From JAICUF01 sp038250675 (lineage in GTDB: Bacteria; Gemmatimonadota; Gemmatimonadetes; Gemmatimonadales; GWC2-71-9), in NCBI GenBank assembly GCA_038250675.1, contig JBBSCB010000006.1, positions 65,377-129,376 on the forward strand: a stretch of 64,000 bases of DNA. The letters run 5' to 3'. The notes under the pieces are model-generated. The model was not told the DNA's origin and searched no databases. It saw nothing but the letters and a program-made list of their open reading frames with translations. The translations under genes and the position numbers were made by a program. Position 1 is the first letter of the stretch, and each line of letters starts with the position of its first letter. This document shows positions 7,984-16,032 of the stretch, piece after piece.

Positions 7984-9030
7984 GTGCGATCACCCTCTCC
8001 ACGGGTGGGTGCGGCCCACTGCCTCGTCGTCGACGACGATCCGCAGGTGCGTTCCGCGCTGGCCCGAGCGATCGAATTCCAGGGACTCGCCTGCCGTCAG
8101 GCCGCGAGCGCCGTCGAGGCGCTCGCGATCCTCGCCGACCAGGGCGAAATGCCCATCTGCATCACCGACATCCAGATGCCCGAGATGGACGGGGTCGCGT
8201 TCCTCCGTGAGGTGGTGACGCGGTATCCCGACATGGCGGTCATCATGCTCACCGGCGTGGCCGAGGTCACCATCGCCATCGAGTGTCTCAAGATCGGTGC
8301 GCTGGACTACATCTCCAAGCCGGCGCTCATCGAGGAAGTCCACGCCCGCATCACCAAGGCACTCGAGAAGCGCGACCTCATCCTCCAGAACCGGCACTAT
8401 CAACACACGCTGGAGAGCCGCGTCCGCGAGCTGGATGGACGCAACAAGCAGTCGCTCATCAACGGCGTCGAGATGCTGGTCTTTGCGCTCGAGGCCAAGG
8501 ACGCGTACACCAGCGGCCATTCGATGCGGGTCAAGGAGTTTGCCGTCAAGACGGCGGTCCAGCTTGGCTATACCGGCGACCGGCTGGCGCAAGTGGACCT
8601 GGGCAGCAAGCTGCACGACATCGGCAAGATCGGCACGCGCGAGGCGGTGCTCAACAAGCCCGGACCGCTGGAGCCGGACGAGTTCGAGCATATCAAGCTG
8701 CACACCGTCCTGGGCGAGCGGATCCTGCAGCCGTTCCTGGGGGAGGCGCCGGCGGTGCTGCACATCGTGCGCTCGCACCATGAGCGGATGGACGGCAGCG
8801 GATTCCCCGATCGGCTCGCCGGCGCGGACATTCCGCTCGAGGCCCGCATCGTCGCGGTGGCCGATGCCTACGACGCGATGACCACCAACCGCGCCTACCG
8901 GCCGTCGCGCGCGGCGGGCGCCGCCATCGAGGAGTTGCGCCGCTGCGCAGGAACGCACTTCGATCCCGACGTGGTCGAGGCGTTCTTCCGCGCGCACTCC
9001 GATCTGACCGTCCTGCCGGTGCACGCCTGA
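7984..9030 (+). CDS. Response regulator with HD-GYP cyclic-di-GMP phosphodiesterase domain
   Basis: 348 residues. The N-terminal receiver domain (about 10-130) has the VVDDDPQ acidic pocket, phospho-acceptor Asp62 in ITDIQMPEMDG, and the YISKP lysine. A short linker helix leads into an HD-GYP domain (about 165-345) with HD at 211-212 (KLHDIGKIG) and HHERMDGSGFP at 265-275. The family hydrolyses c-di-GMP or the linear dinucleotide. The GYP signature reads GFP here, a common variant. The start is a GTG likely used on a leaderless transcript. It is followed 28 bp later by glmM; no cognate kinase is adjacent. Confidence 0.92.
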   Translation: MRSPSPRVGAAHCLVVDDDPQVRSALARAIEFQGLACRQAASAVEALAILADQGEMPICITDIQMPEMDGVAFLREVVTRYPDMAVIMLTGVAEVTIAIECLKIGALDYISKPALIEEVHARITKALEKRDLILQNRHYQHTLESRVRELDGRNKQSLINGVEMLVFALEAKDAYTSGHSMRVKEFAVKTAVQLGYTGDRLAQVDLGSKLHDIGKIGTREAVLNKPGPLEPDEFEHIKLHTVLGERILQPFLGEAPAVLHIVRSHHERMDGSGFPDRLAGADIPLEARIVAVADAYDAMTTNRAYRPSRAAGAAIEELRRCAGTHFDPDVVEAFFRAHSDLTVLPVHA

Positions 9031-9058
9031 TTTCGGCAGACTCCTCCCGAGGAACGGC

Positions 9059-10423
9059 ATGTCCGACACCCTGATGATCAGTGTCTCCGGCATGCGGGGG
9101 CACGTCGGCACCGATCTCACGCCGGAGCTGGTGGCCCGCCACGCCGCTGCGCTCGGCGCGTGGGCGCGGAGTCACGGGCGCACGACGGTCGTGCTTGGGC
9201 GGGACGCGCGCACCAGCGGGCCGATGTTCGCGCGCGCGGCTGCGGCGGGCCTCATGTCCGTCGGCGCCGACGTCGTGGACCTGGGCATCGTGCCGACGCC
9301 CACGGTGCAGCTCGCCGTCGAACACCACCACGCGGGGGCCGGCCTCATTCTCACGGCCAGCCACAACCCCATCGAGTGGAACGCGCTCAAGCTGGTGGGA
9401 CCGGACGGCATCTTCCTCGATGCGGACGCCGGCACGGCGGTGCGGGCACTCGCGGAAGCGGGGCCCCCGCGGGCCGGGTGGGACGGACTCGGCGGATTTC
9501 GCGAGGATCCCGACGCCATCGAGCGCCACCTGGATCTGGTGCTGGCGCTCCCCGTCATCGACGTCGAGGCGATCCGGCGGCGCCGGTTCCACGTGGCACT
9601 CGACTGCGTGCGCGGTGCCGGTGGCGGGACGATACCACAGTTGCTGGAACGCCTGGGATGCCGCGTCAGCGGGATCAATCTCGAGACCGACGGCCGCTTC
9701 CCGCGGCCGCCCGAGCCGATCCCTGAAAACCTTGGCGACCTGAGCCGCCTGGTCCGCGAAACCGGGGCAGACCTCGGCTTTGCGGTGGATCCCGACGTCG
9801 ATCGTCTGGCGATCGTGGACGAGGGCGGCACGCCGATCGGCGAGGACTACACGCTCGCCTTTGCCGTGGCCGCGGTGTTGGACGCACGCCATGAACAGGG
9901 CAGAGTGCCCGTGGTGGTGGTGAACCTGTCGACCAGTCTGGTGGTGGAGGATGCGGCCCGCACAGGCGGCGCCCGCTTCGTGCGTGCGGCGGTGGGCGAG
10001 GCCAACGTGGCCCGGGCCATCCGCGACGAGGGGGCGGTGATCGGCGGCGAGGGCAACGGCGGCGTGATGTATCCGGCGCTCCACATCGGGCGCGATGCGC
10101 CGCTTGGGGTGGCCCTGATTTTGCACAGACTGGCGCGCTCGAGCGTCGCGGTGTCGGCGCTGGTCGCCGCCGCGCCGCGGTACGTGATCGTGAAGGCCAA
10201 GGGCCCCCGGGGCCCGGCGCTGGAGCCGCTGTACCGGCGCCTCCGCGAGCAGTTTCCGGAGGCGGCGGTCGATGAGCGGGACGGGCTGCGGCTCGCGTGG
10301 GCGGGCCGGTGGCTGCATGTGCGGCCCTCGGGGACGGAGCCGATCATCCGGTTCATTGCCGAAGCGCCGAGCGGTCCGGAGGCTCGGGCGCTGGTGCAGG
10401 CGGGGCAACACCTCCTGAGCTGA
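9059..10423 (+). CDS. glmM: Phosphoglucosamine mutase / phosphohexomutase
   Basis: Alpha-D-phosphohexomutase of 454 residues. The phosphoserine loop TASHNP carries Ser101. The metal-binding loop is DPDVDRLAIVDEGG near residue 242, the sugar-binding GEGNGGVM lies near 330 and the phosphate-binding RPSGTEPIIRF near the C-terminus. Substrate specificity (glucosamine, glucose or mannose phosphate) cannot be read with certainty. The immediate downstream glmS (14 bp) strongly favours the GlcN-6-P to GlcN-1-P step of UDP-GlcNAc synthesis. The gene symbol rests on that context. Confidence 0.82.
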   Translation: MSDTLMISVSGMRGHVGTDLTPELVARHAAALGAWARSHGRTTVVLGRDARTSGPMFARAAAAGLMSVGADVVDLGIVPTPTVQLAVEHHHAGAGLILTASHNPIEWNALKLVGPDGIFLDADAGTAVRALAEAGPPRAGWDGLGGFREDPDAIERHLDLVLALPVIDVEAIRRRRFHVALDCVRGAGGGTIPQLLERLGCRVSGINLETDGRFPRPPEPIPENLGDLSRLVRETGADLGFAVDPDVDRLAIVDEGGTPIGEDYTLAFAVAAVLDARHEQGRVPVVVVNLSTSLVVEDAARTGGARFVRAAVGEANVARAIRDEGAVIGGEGNGGVMYPALHIGRDAPLGVALILHRLARSSVAVSALVAAAPRYVIVKAKGPRGPALEPLYRRLREQFPEAAVDERDGLRLAWAGRWLHVRPSGTEPIIRFIAEAPSGPEARALVQAGQHLLS

Positions 10424-10437
10424 AGGCGGTACGAGCG

Positions 10438-12264
10438 ATGTGTGGTATCGTCGGGTACATTGGGCCGCGGCAGGCCGCCGCGCTGCTGATCGAGGGACTG
10501 CGGCGCATGGAGTACCGCGGGTACGACTCCGCCGGCATCGCCGTCGTGAACGGCACCGGTCTCAAGATCGTCAAGGCGGCGGGCAAGCTGAGCGCGCTCG
10601 AGCAGCAGCTCGACGGCCGGATGCCGGCCGGGACCCTCGGCATCGGCCATACGCGCTGGGCCACGCACGGCGCACCCACCACCCGCAATGCCCATCCCCA
10701 CACCGACCAGTCCGGTCGGATCGCGGTCATCCACAACGGGATCATCGAGAACGCCGCGTCGATCCGCAAGGCGCTGGAGCAGCGGGGCCACACTTTCAAG
10801 TCGGATACGGACACGGAGGTGCTGGCCCACCTGATCGGCGAGCTGTACCAGGGCGACCTCGAGGACGCAGTGGCGGCGGCGCTGCGCGACGTCGACGGCG
10901 CCTACGGGCTCGCCATCATCTGCGAGGACGAGCCCGGCGTGCTGGTGGCGGCGCGCAAGGGTTCGCCGCTTCTGGTGGGCGTGGGCGACGGCGAGTGGTT
11001 CGTGGCGTCCGATGCGTCACCGCTGCTGCAGTACACCCGCTCGGTGGTGTATCTGGATGACGGCGAGATGGCGGTCCTCTCGCGCGACGGCTACCGGATC
11101 CGCAACCTCGAGAGCAATCGCATCGACAAGCCGGTCAACCAGATCGAATGGGACCTGACGGCGATCGAGCGGGGTGGGTACGCTCACTTCATGCTCAAGG
11201 AGATCTGCGAGCAGCCGGAGAGTCTGTGCAACACGCTCCGCGGCCACCTGCTGGAAGACGAGGGGACCTCCCGTGTCACTGGCCTCAACCTGGCGGATGA
11301 CGATCTCAAGAAGCTCGAGCGCATCGTCATCACGGCCTGCGGCACCTCCTGGCACTCGGCGCTGATCGGCGAGTACATGCTGGAGGAAATGGCGCGCATT
11401 CCGGTCGAAGTGGAGTATGCGTCCGAGTTCCGCTACCGCAACCCGGTGATCGACGATCGCACCCTGGTCATCGGCATCTCGCAATCGGGCGAGACGGCGG
11501 ACACGCTGGCCGCCATTCGTGAGGCCAAGCTGCGCGGCGCGCGCACCGTGGGGCTGGTCAACGTCGTCGGCTCCACGATTGCCCGCGAGGTGGACGGCGG
11601 CATCTATCTGCATGCCGGGCCGGAAGTGGGCGTCGCCAGCACCAAGGCCTTCACCAGCCAGGTGGCCGCGCTCGCGCTGGTCGCGCTCCGCATCGCCCGG
11701 CTCCGCAACCTCAGCATCCTGCAGGGACGCCAGTTCATCCAGGCGCTGCATGCGCTGCCCGGCCAGATCCAGCAGATTCTCGACCGTTCCTCTGAAGTCG
11801 AGCGGATCGCCGAGCGGTTCACCGAGGCGACCAACGCGCTCTACCTGGGGCGCGGGGTGAATTTCCCGGTGGCGCTGGAAGGCGCGCTCAAGATGAAGGA
11901 GATTTCGTACATCCACGCCGAGGGATACCCGGCGGCCGAGATGAAGCACGGACCCATCGCGCTGATCGACGAGAACATGCCGGTGGTGTTCATCGCGCCG
12001 CGCGATGCCGTGCATTCGAAGATCGTGTCCAACATCGAAGAGGTGAAGGCGCGGGGGGGGAAGGTCATCGCGCTGATGACCGAGGGCGACACCGAGATCG
12101 CGCGGCTGGCGGATGCACACTTCACCATTCCGCAGACGCTCGACCTCCTGACGCCGATTCTCACGATCGTTCCGCTGCAGCTTTTCTCGTACTACGTGGC
12201 CGTGCGCCGCGGGTGCAACGTGGACCAGCCGCGCAATCTCGCAAAGTCGGTGACGGTCGAGTAG
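10438..12264 (+). CDS. glmS: Glutamine-fructose-6-phosphate aminotransferase
   Basis: Makes glucosamine-6-phosphate from fructose-6-phosphate and glutamine, the first committed step to UDP-GlcNAc. 608 residues starting MCGIVGYIG, so Cys2 becomes the N-terminal nucleophile of the glutaminase domain (to about 220), with HTRWATHG and a HNGIIEN region. Two SIS isomerase domains follow (about 285-425 and 455-600), and the protein ends RNLAKSVTVE, the canonical swivel tail. Upstream in-frame extensions were rejected because Cys2 must follow the initiator. No glmS ribozyme is apparent in the 14-bp gap. Confidence 0.97.
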   Translation: MCGIVGYIGPRQAAALLIEGLRRMEYRGYDSAGIAVVNGTGLKIVKAAGKLSALEQQLDGRMPAGTLGIGHTRWATHGAPTTRNAHPHTDQSGRIAVIHNGIIENAASIRKALEQRGHTFKSDTDTEVLAHLIGELYQGDLEDAVAAALRDVDGAYGLAIICEDEPGVLVAARKGSPLLVGVGDGEWFVASDASPLLQYTRSVVYLDDGEMAVLSRDGYRIRNLESNRIDKPVNQIEWDLTAIERGGYAHFMLKEICEQPESLCNTLRGHLLEDEGTSRVTGLNLADDDLKKLERIVITACGTSWHSALIGEYMLEEMARIPVEVEYASEFRYRNPVIDDRTLVIGISQSGETADTLAAIREAKLRGARTVGLVNVVGSTIAREVDGGIYLHAGPEVGVASTKAFTSQVAALALVALRIARLRNLSILQGRQFIQALHALPGQIQQILDRSSEVERIAERFTEATNALYLGRGVNFPVALEGALKMKEISYIHAEGYPAAEMKHGPIALIDENMPVVFIAPRDAVHSKIVSNIEEVKARGGKVIALMTEGDTEIARLADAHFTIPQTLDLLTPILTIVPLQLFSYYVAVRRGCNVDQPRNLAKSVTVE

Positions 12265-12300
12265 CGCCGCCCGTCCCCTCCTCGATCGTGCGGTCCTGAG

Positions 12301-12327
12301 CGAGCCTCCCCGTCCCGGGGGGGCTCG
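12301..12327 (+). terminator. Hairpin terminator after glmS
   Basis: Inverted repeat CGAGCCTCCCCG (12301-12312), 3-base loop, CGGGGGGGCTCG (12316-12327), with one G-U wobble, 37 bp after the glmS stop. The downstream T content is weak (TCTGCGTC), so efficiency is uncertain. Confidence 0.6.
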
Positions 12328-12360
12328 TCTGCGTCGCCACCCTGAATCGGACCCCGGTCC

Positions 12361-13254
12361 TCAGCCCGCGGGCGCACTCCACGTGGCGCCGATTTCCCGG
12401 CACACGATCCGCCGCGCCTCGTCGCCGGCGGCGGCGAGCAGCCGGGCCAGCGGCTCGTGAGCCGGCTCGCGGCTCAGCCGGAACGTCGAATGATGGACCG
12501 GCAGCAGGTACTCCGCGCCCAGATCCCGGAACATGCTCCACGCTTCCTCCGGCGACGCGTGGTTGGCGATCCACGGGTCGTACGCGCCGATGGGAAGAAT
12601 GGCGAGGTCGATGTGATGCCGCCGGCCGAATGGCGTCAGCACGTCGGTAAACGCGGTGTCGCCGGCGAAGAGCACCGACCGGCCGCCGCGCTGCAGCACG
12701 TACCCGCCGTATCCGCGATGGGTGTCGGTGATCATGCGCGCGCCCCAGTGCCGTGCCGGGACCGCCTCCACGTGAATGCCGGCGATGTCCGCGGCCTGCC
12801 CCCACCGGAGCTCGGTCACGCCATCGAAGCGCCGCACCAAGTCGCGGTTGCCCCGATGCACCACCACGCGGGTCCGGCGCGGCAGCGCGGCGAGCGTCCC
12901 CAGGTCGGTGTGGTCCATGTGGCTGTGGGAGAGCAGCACGAGGTCGAGGGGCGGCAGCTCACCGGCATCGAGCGCGGGCTCGACCAGCCGGCGGGGCCCC
13001 AGCTTGGCGCGGCCCCGGCCCACGCCGATTCGCGCCTCGAGCGCCGGGTCGGTGGCCAGCCACGTTCCCTGAAAGTTGAGCAGCACCGTCGCGTGGCCCA
13101 GCCACGACACGGTCAGGCGGTCATCGGGCCAGGTCGCGGGGGCGGGCCGGTGGGGGGAGGGCTGCATCGGATGCAGCCCTTCGCGGCGGCGCTCGGCGAT
13201 CGCGCCGCGCACGAAGCGACGGGCAAAGCTCAGATGTCGACGGAACTTCAGCAA
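12361..13254 (-). CDS. Metallo-beta-lactamase-fold hydrolase (NAPE-PLD/UlaG-like)
   Basis: 297 residues. After a basic N-terminus (about 45 residues), the MBL fold shows WLGHATVLL near 50, the zinc motif HSHMDHTD near 110, AVPARHWGAR near 165, FAGDTAFTD near 197 and a late histidine in LPVHHSTF near 250. The HWGAR element and overall arrangement resemble the NAPE-PLD/RomA group rather than beta-lactamases. The substrate is unknown, possibly a phosphodiester or lactone. It is convergent with glmS and divergent from dtd. Confidence 0.82.
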   Translation of the reverse strand: MLKFRRHLSFARRFVRGAIAERRREGLHPMQPSPHRPAPATWPDDRLTVSWLGHATVLLNFQGTWLATDPALEARIGVGRGRAKLGPRRLVEPALDAGELPPLDLVLLSHSHMDHTDLGTLAALPRRTRVVVHRGNRDLVRRFDGVTELRWGQAADIAGIHVEAVPARHWGARMITDTHRGYGGYVLQRGGRSVLFAGDTAFTDVLTPFGRRHHIDLAILPIGAYDPWIANHASPEEAWSMFRDLGAEYLLPVHHSTFRLSREPAHEPLARLLAAAGDEARRIVCREIGATWSAPAG

Positions 13255-13356
13255 TGCGGACTCCGGTCAGGGGTACGACGGCCACGCTCGCGCGCGGTCA
13301 CCGGAGAAATCTACAGCCGCGGGACCGCCCCCGACGTGCCGTCATGGCGGTGCCGG

Positions 13357-13362
13357 TATAGT
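13357..13362 (+). promoter_or_regulatory. -10 element upstream of dtd
   Basis: TATAGT lies 8 nt before the dtd ATG at 13371, so transcription would start at or next to the start codon (leaderless or nearly so). No convincing -35 hexamer is visible 16-18 bp upstream. Confidence 0.4.
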
Positions 13363-13370
13363 TTGGGACG

Positions 13371-13817
13371 ATGCGGATCGTGCTTCAGCGCGTCAGCGCC
13401 GCGGCGGTGTGGATCGATGGCCGGGCGGCCGGGGCCGTTGGTTGCGGCTTCTGCGTGCTGCTCGCCGTCAGCCCCACCGATACCGACGCGGAGGCGGATT
13501 GGCTGGCCGACAAGGTCGTCGGACTGCGCCTCTTTCCCGACGCCGAGGGGCGGATGAACCGGGCCCTGGGCGACGTGGCCGGTGGCGTGCTCGTGGTGTC
13601 CCAGTTTACGCTCTACGGCGACGTATCGCGCGGCCGCCGCCCGTCGTTCGTGGGCGCGGCGCGCCCGGAACACGCGATCCCGCGCTACGAGCGATTCATC
13701 GCGGCGCTCCGCACCCTCGGCATCCCGGTCGCCACCGGGGAGTTCGGCGCCGACATGCAGCTCGAAATCCACAACGACGGCCCCGTTACGCTCATCCTCG
13801 ATCGCGAGGCGCAATGA
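13371..13817 (+). CDS. dtd: D-aminoacyl-tRNA deacylase
   Basis: Removes D-amino acids (and glycine from tRNA-Ala) mischarged onto tRNA. 148 residues, the standard length. It opens MRIVLQRVSAAAVWIDG, with the SQFTLYGD motif near residue 78 and the NDGPVT (Gly-cisPro type) motif near 138 that define the family's dimer-interface active site. The stop overlaps the maf start as ATGA, so the two are coupled housekeeping genes. A near-leaderless -10 box precedes it. Confidence 0.96.
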   Translation: MRIVLQRVSAAAVWIDGRAAGAVGCGFCVLLAVSPTDTDAEADWLADKVVGLRLFPDAEGRMNRALGDVAGGVLVVSQFTLYGDVSRGRRPSFVGAARPEHAIPRYERFIAALRTLGIPVATGEFGADMQLEIHNDGPVTLILDREAQ

Positions 13818-14380
13818 TTCCGGTGACTCTCGCCTCGGCCTCGCCCCGGCGCAAGCAGCTGCTCGAGATGCTCGGCGTGCCGCTGCGGGTGGTGCCCCCA
13901 CACATTCCGGAAGTGCGCCGCGCCGGCGAGACGCCGGTGGACTACGTCGAGCGCCTGGCCCGCCAAAAGGCGCAGAGCGTGGCGGGCGACTTTGTCGTGG
14001 GCGCCGATACGACCGTCGTGCTGCGGGACGAGATTCTGGAAAAGCCGGCCGACCCGGCGGAGGCGCTCGCGATGCTCATGAAGCTGCAGGGTCGGACCCA
14101 TCACGTGGTCACCGCTGTGGCGGTCGTCGCGGACGACGTCGTCCGCCAGGCGACGGACATCACGAAGGTGACGTTCCGCGCGGTGGAGGAGTCGACACTC
14201 CGCGCCTACGTGGCGACCGGCGAGCCGATGGACAAGGCGGGCGCCTACGGGATTCAGGGGTACGGCGCCGCGCTGGTGGAGCGGATCGAGGGCGACTTCT
14301 TTGGCGTGATGGGCCTGCCGGTGCGGCTGGTGCTGCGGCTCCTGGGCGAAGCCGGCTGGGAGTACCGCTTCGGGGGCTAG
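13814..14380 (+). CDS. maf: Maf-family nucleoside triphosphate pyrophosphatase
   Basis: 188 residues, standard for Maf. The N-terminal LASASPRRKQLLEMLG phosphate-binding motif is intact, followed by the general-base region VVGADTTVVL near 58, LEKPADPAEA near 70, and the conserved DKAGAYGIQGYGA near 145. The family hydrolyses dTTP/UTP or modified nucleotides to the monophosphate. The YhdE-type (dTTP/UTP) subgroup is likely but not proven. ATG at 13814 overlaps the dtd stop. The 3' end overlaps the convergent cyclase gene by 4 bp. Confidence 0.93.
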   Translation: MIPVTLASASPRRKQLLEMLGVPLRVVPPHIPEVRRAGETPVDYVERLARQKAQSVAGDFVVGADTTVVLRDEILEKPADPAEALAMLMKLQGRTHHVVTAVAVVADDVVRQATDITKVTFRAVEESTLRAYVATGEPMDKAGAYGIQGYGAALVERIEGDFFGVMGLPVRLVLRLLGEAGWEYRFGG

Positions 14381-16032
14381 GCCCCGGACGAGATCGACTC
14401 AGTCGACGGTGTTGCGCGGGCCCCGACCCGATAGACCGGTACCGCATGCAGCTTTCCCTTCAGCGTCATTTCCGGCAGCCATTCGAACTGGTGCGGTTCG
14501 GTGACCAGCACCCGGAAGCTGTCGCTCACCAGGATCTCGCCGCCGCCAGCCCGCGAGCAGAGCCGCGCCGCCACGTTGACCGGGTCACCGATCACCGTGT
14601 ATTCCAGGCGACGGTGGCTTCCGATGTTGCCGGCGAAGACCTCACCGTGGTTGATCCCGATTCCCACCTCGATCGTGGGCCGCCCGGCGTCGGCCCAGCC
14701 GGCGTTCAGCTGCGTGAGCGAGGCCTGCATGGCCAGCGCCGCACGGAGCGCGCGGTCCGGATCGTCATCGTGCGCAATGGGCGCGCCCCACAGCGCCATC
14801 ATGGCGTCGCCGATGAACTTGTCGAGCGTGCCGCCGTGCTCGAAAATCACTTCCACCATCTCCGTGAAGTAGTCGCTGAGGAGACGGGCGATCTCGTCCG
14901 GACGCATCGATTCCGACATCGTGGTGAATCCGCGGATATCGCTGAACAGCACGGTCGTCGCGCGCTTCTCGCCACCCAGCCGGACGGCGCCCTGCTGTCG
15001 CGCGATATCCAGCGCGACGTTGGGCGCGAAGTAGCGCTCGAAATTGGATCGCACCATCGTCTCGCGCTGGATCTGCTCGGCGTAGCGGCTGTTCTTGATC
15101 GCGATCGCGGCCAGGCCGCTGAACGCGACCAGGAACTGCAGGTCCTCGTCATTGAACGTGTTGGCCGCCGTCAGGTTGTCGACGTAGAGAATGCCCAGCA
15201 CCTGCTCGGTCGAGGCCATGAGCGGCGAGCACATCGCGCTCCGGACGCTCTGCATCATGACCGACTTGCCGGTGAAACGCGCATCGGTGGCGGCGTTGTG
15301 CGAGAGGAGCGCCACGCGCTCGTCGACCGACTTCCGCGCAATTGACCGCGGGATCCGCTGGAACTCGCCGTCGCCCAGCCGGCTGCGGGAGACGCTCGGC
15401 ACCAGTTCCCCGGCGTCGTCGAGCAGCAGGATCGAGACCCGGTCCACGTTGAGCACTTCGAAGGTCGTGTCGGCCACGGTGGCCAGCAGACGATCCAGGT
15501 CGAGCTCGCCGGACAGCTTCTGCGATACCTCGAGCAGGAGCGACAGCTTGCGGGTCGTGCGCTCGTTCTCGTCCGCTGCGGCCACCTTGAGCTGGCCGAG
15601 CTCCGAGCGGCGCATCTCCGCGGAGCTGAGACCGATCGGCATGCCGCCCAGCACCGGCACCTGGCGCACGATGGCGCCATCGGGCCCGTGCGTGCCGGTG
15701 GACACCGCGGCCATGGCCATCACCGGCCGGTCCGGGATGGCGGGCCGCGCCTCCTCCACCCGGTACAGCACCTTCCCGAAGGTGATCGAGTCGCCGGTCC
15801 GGGCCACGCCGGTCTTGACCCTGCCGCCGTTGATGCACGTCCCGTTGGAGCTGCCGAGGTCCCTCACGTGCACGCCGTCCTCGGCCATGCGGAGTTCGGC
15901 GTGACGACGGGAGATGGTGGGATCGTAGATCGGTATATCCGAGGTCACGCCGCGACCGACCAGGACGCTCCGCCCCTCGGGCAGTTCGAAGCTCTGGTCA
16001 CCGGTGAAATTTACGAGCCGGCAGGCGGGCAT
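14377..16032 (-). CDS. FHA-GAF-class III adenylate cyclase
   Basis: 551 residues in three parts. An FHA domain (about 20-90; GRGVTSDIPIYDPTISRRHAE, LGSSNGTCING) binds phosphothreonine. A GAF domain follows (about 165-320). The class III cyclase domain (about 355-530) carries both metal aspartates (FSDIRGF and IGDAMMALWG), the adenine-selecting lysine in LDKFIGD, and GDPVNVAARL supplying Asp, Asn and Arg. ATP rather than GTP is therefore the predicted substrate. The start overlaps trpE by 22 bp, so it is cotranscribed with the lipoprotein and trpE genes. Regulation by phosphorylated partners through FHA is inferred. Confidence 0.9.
   Translation of the reverse strand: MPACRLVNFTGDQSFELPEGRSVLVGRGVTSDIPIYDPTISRRHAELRMAEDGVHVRDLGSSNGTCINGGRVKTGVARTGDSITFGKVLYRVEEARPAIPDRPVMAMAAVSTGTHGPDGAIVRQVPVLGGMPIGLSSAEMRRSELGQLKVAAADENERTTRKLSLLLEVSQKLSGELDLDRLLATVADTTFEVLNVDRVSILLLDDAGELVPSVSRSRLGDGEFQRIPRSIARKSVDERVALLSHNAATDARFTGKSVMMQSVRSAMCSPLMASTEQVLGILYVDNLTAANTFNDEDLQFLVAFSGLAAIAIKNSRYAEQIQRETMVRSNFERYFAPNVALDIARQQGAVRLGGEKRATTVLFSDIRGFTTMSESMRPDEIARLLSDYFTEMVEVIFEHGGTLDKFIGDAMMALWGAPIAHDDDPDRALRAALAMQASLTQLNAGWADAGRPTIEVGIGINHGEVFAGNIGSHRRLEYTVIGDPVNVAARLCSRAGGGEILVSDSFRVLVTEPHQFEWLPEMTLKGKLHAVPVYRVGARATPSTESISSGA

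Noticed and set aside
10424..10437. glmS ribozyme
   Set aside because: The gap to glmM is only 14 bp, too short for the ribozyme, and its core is not seen.
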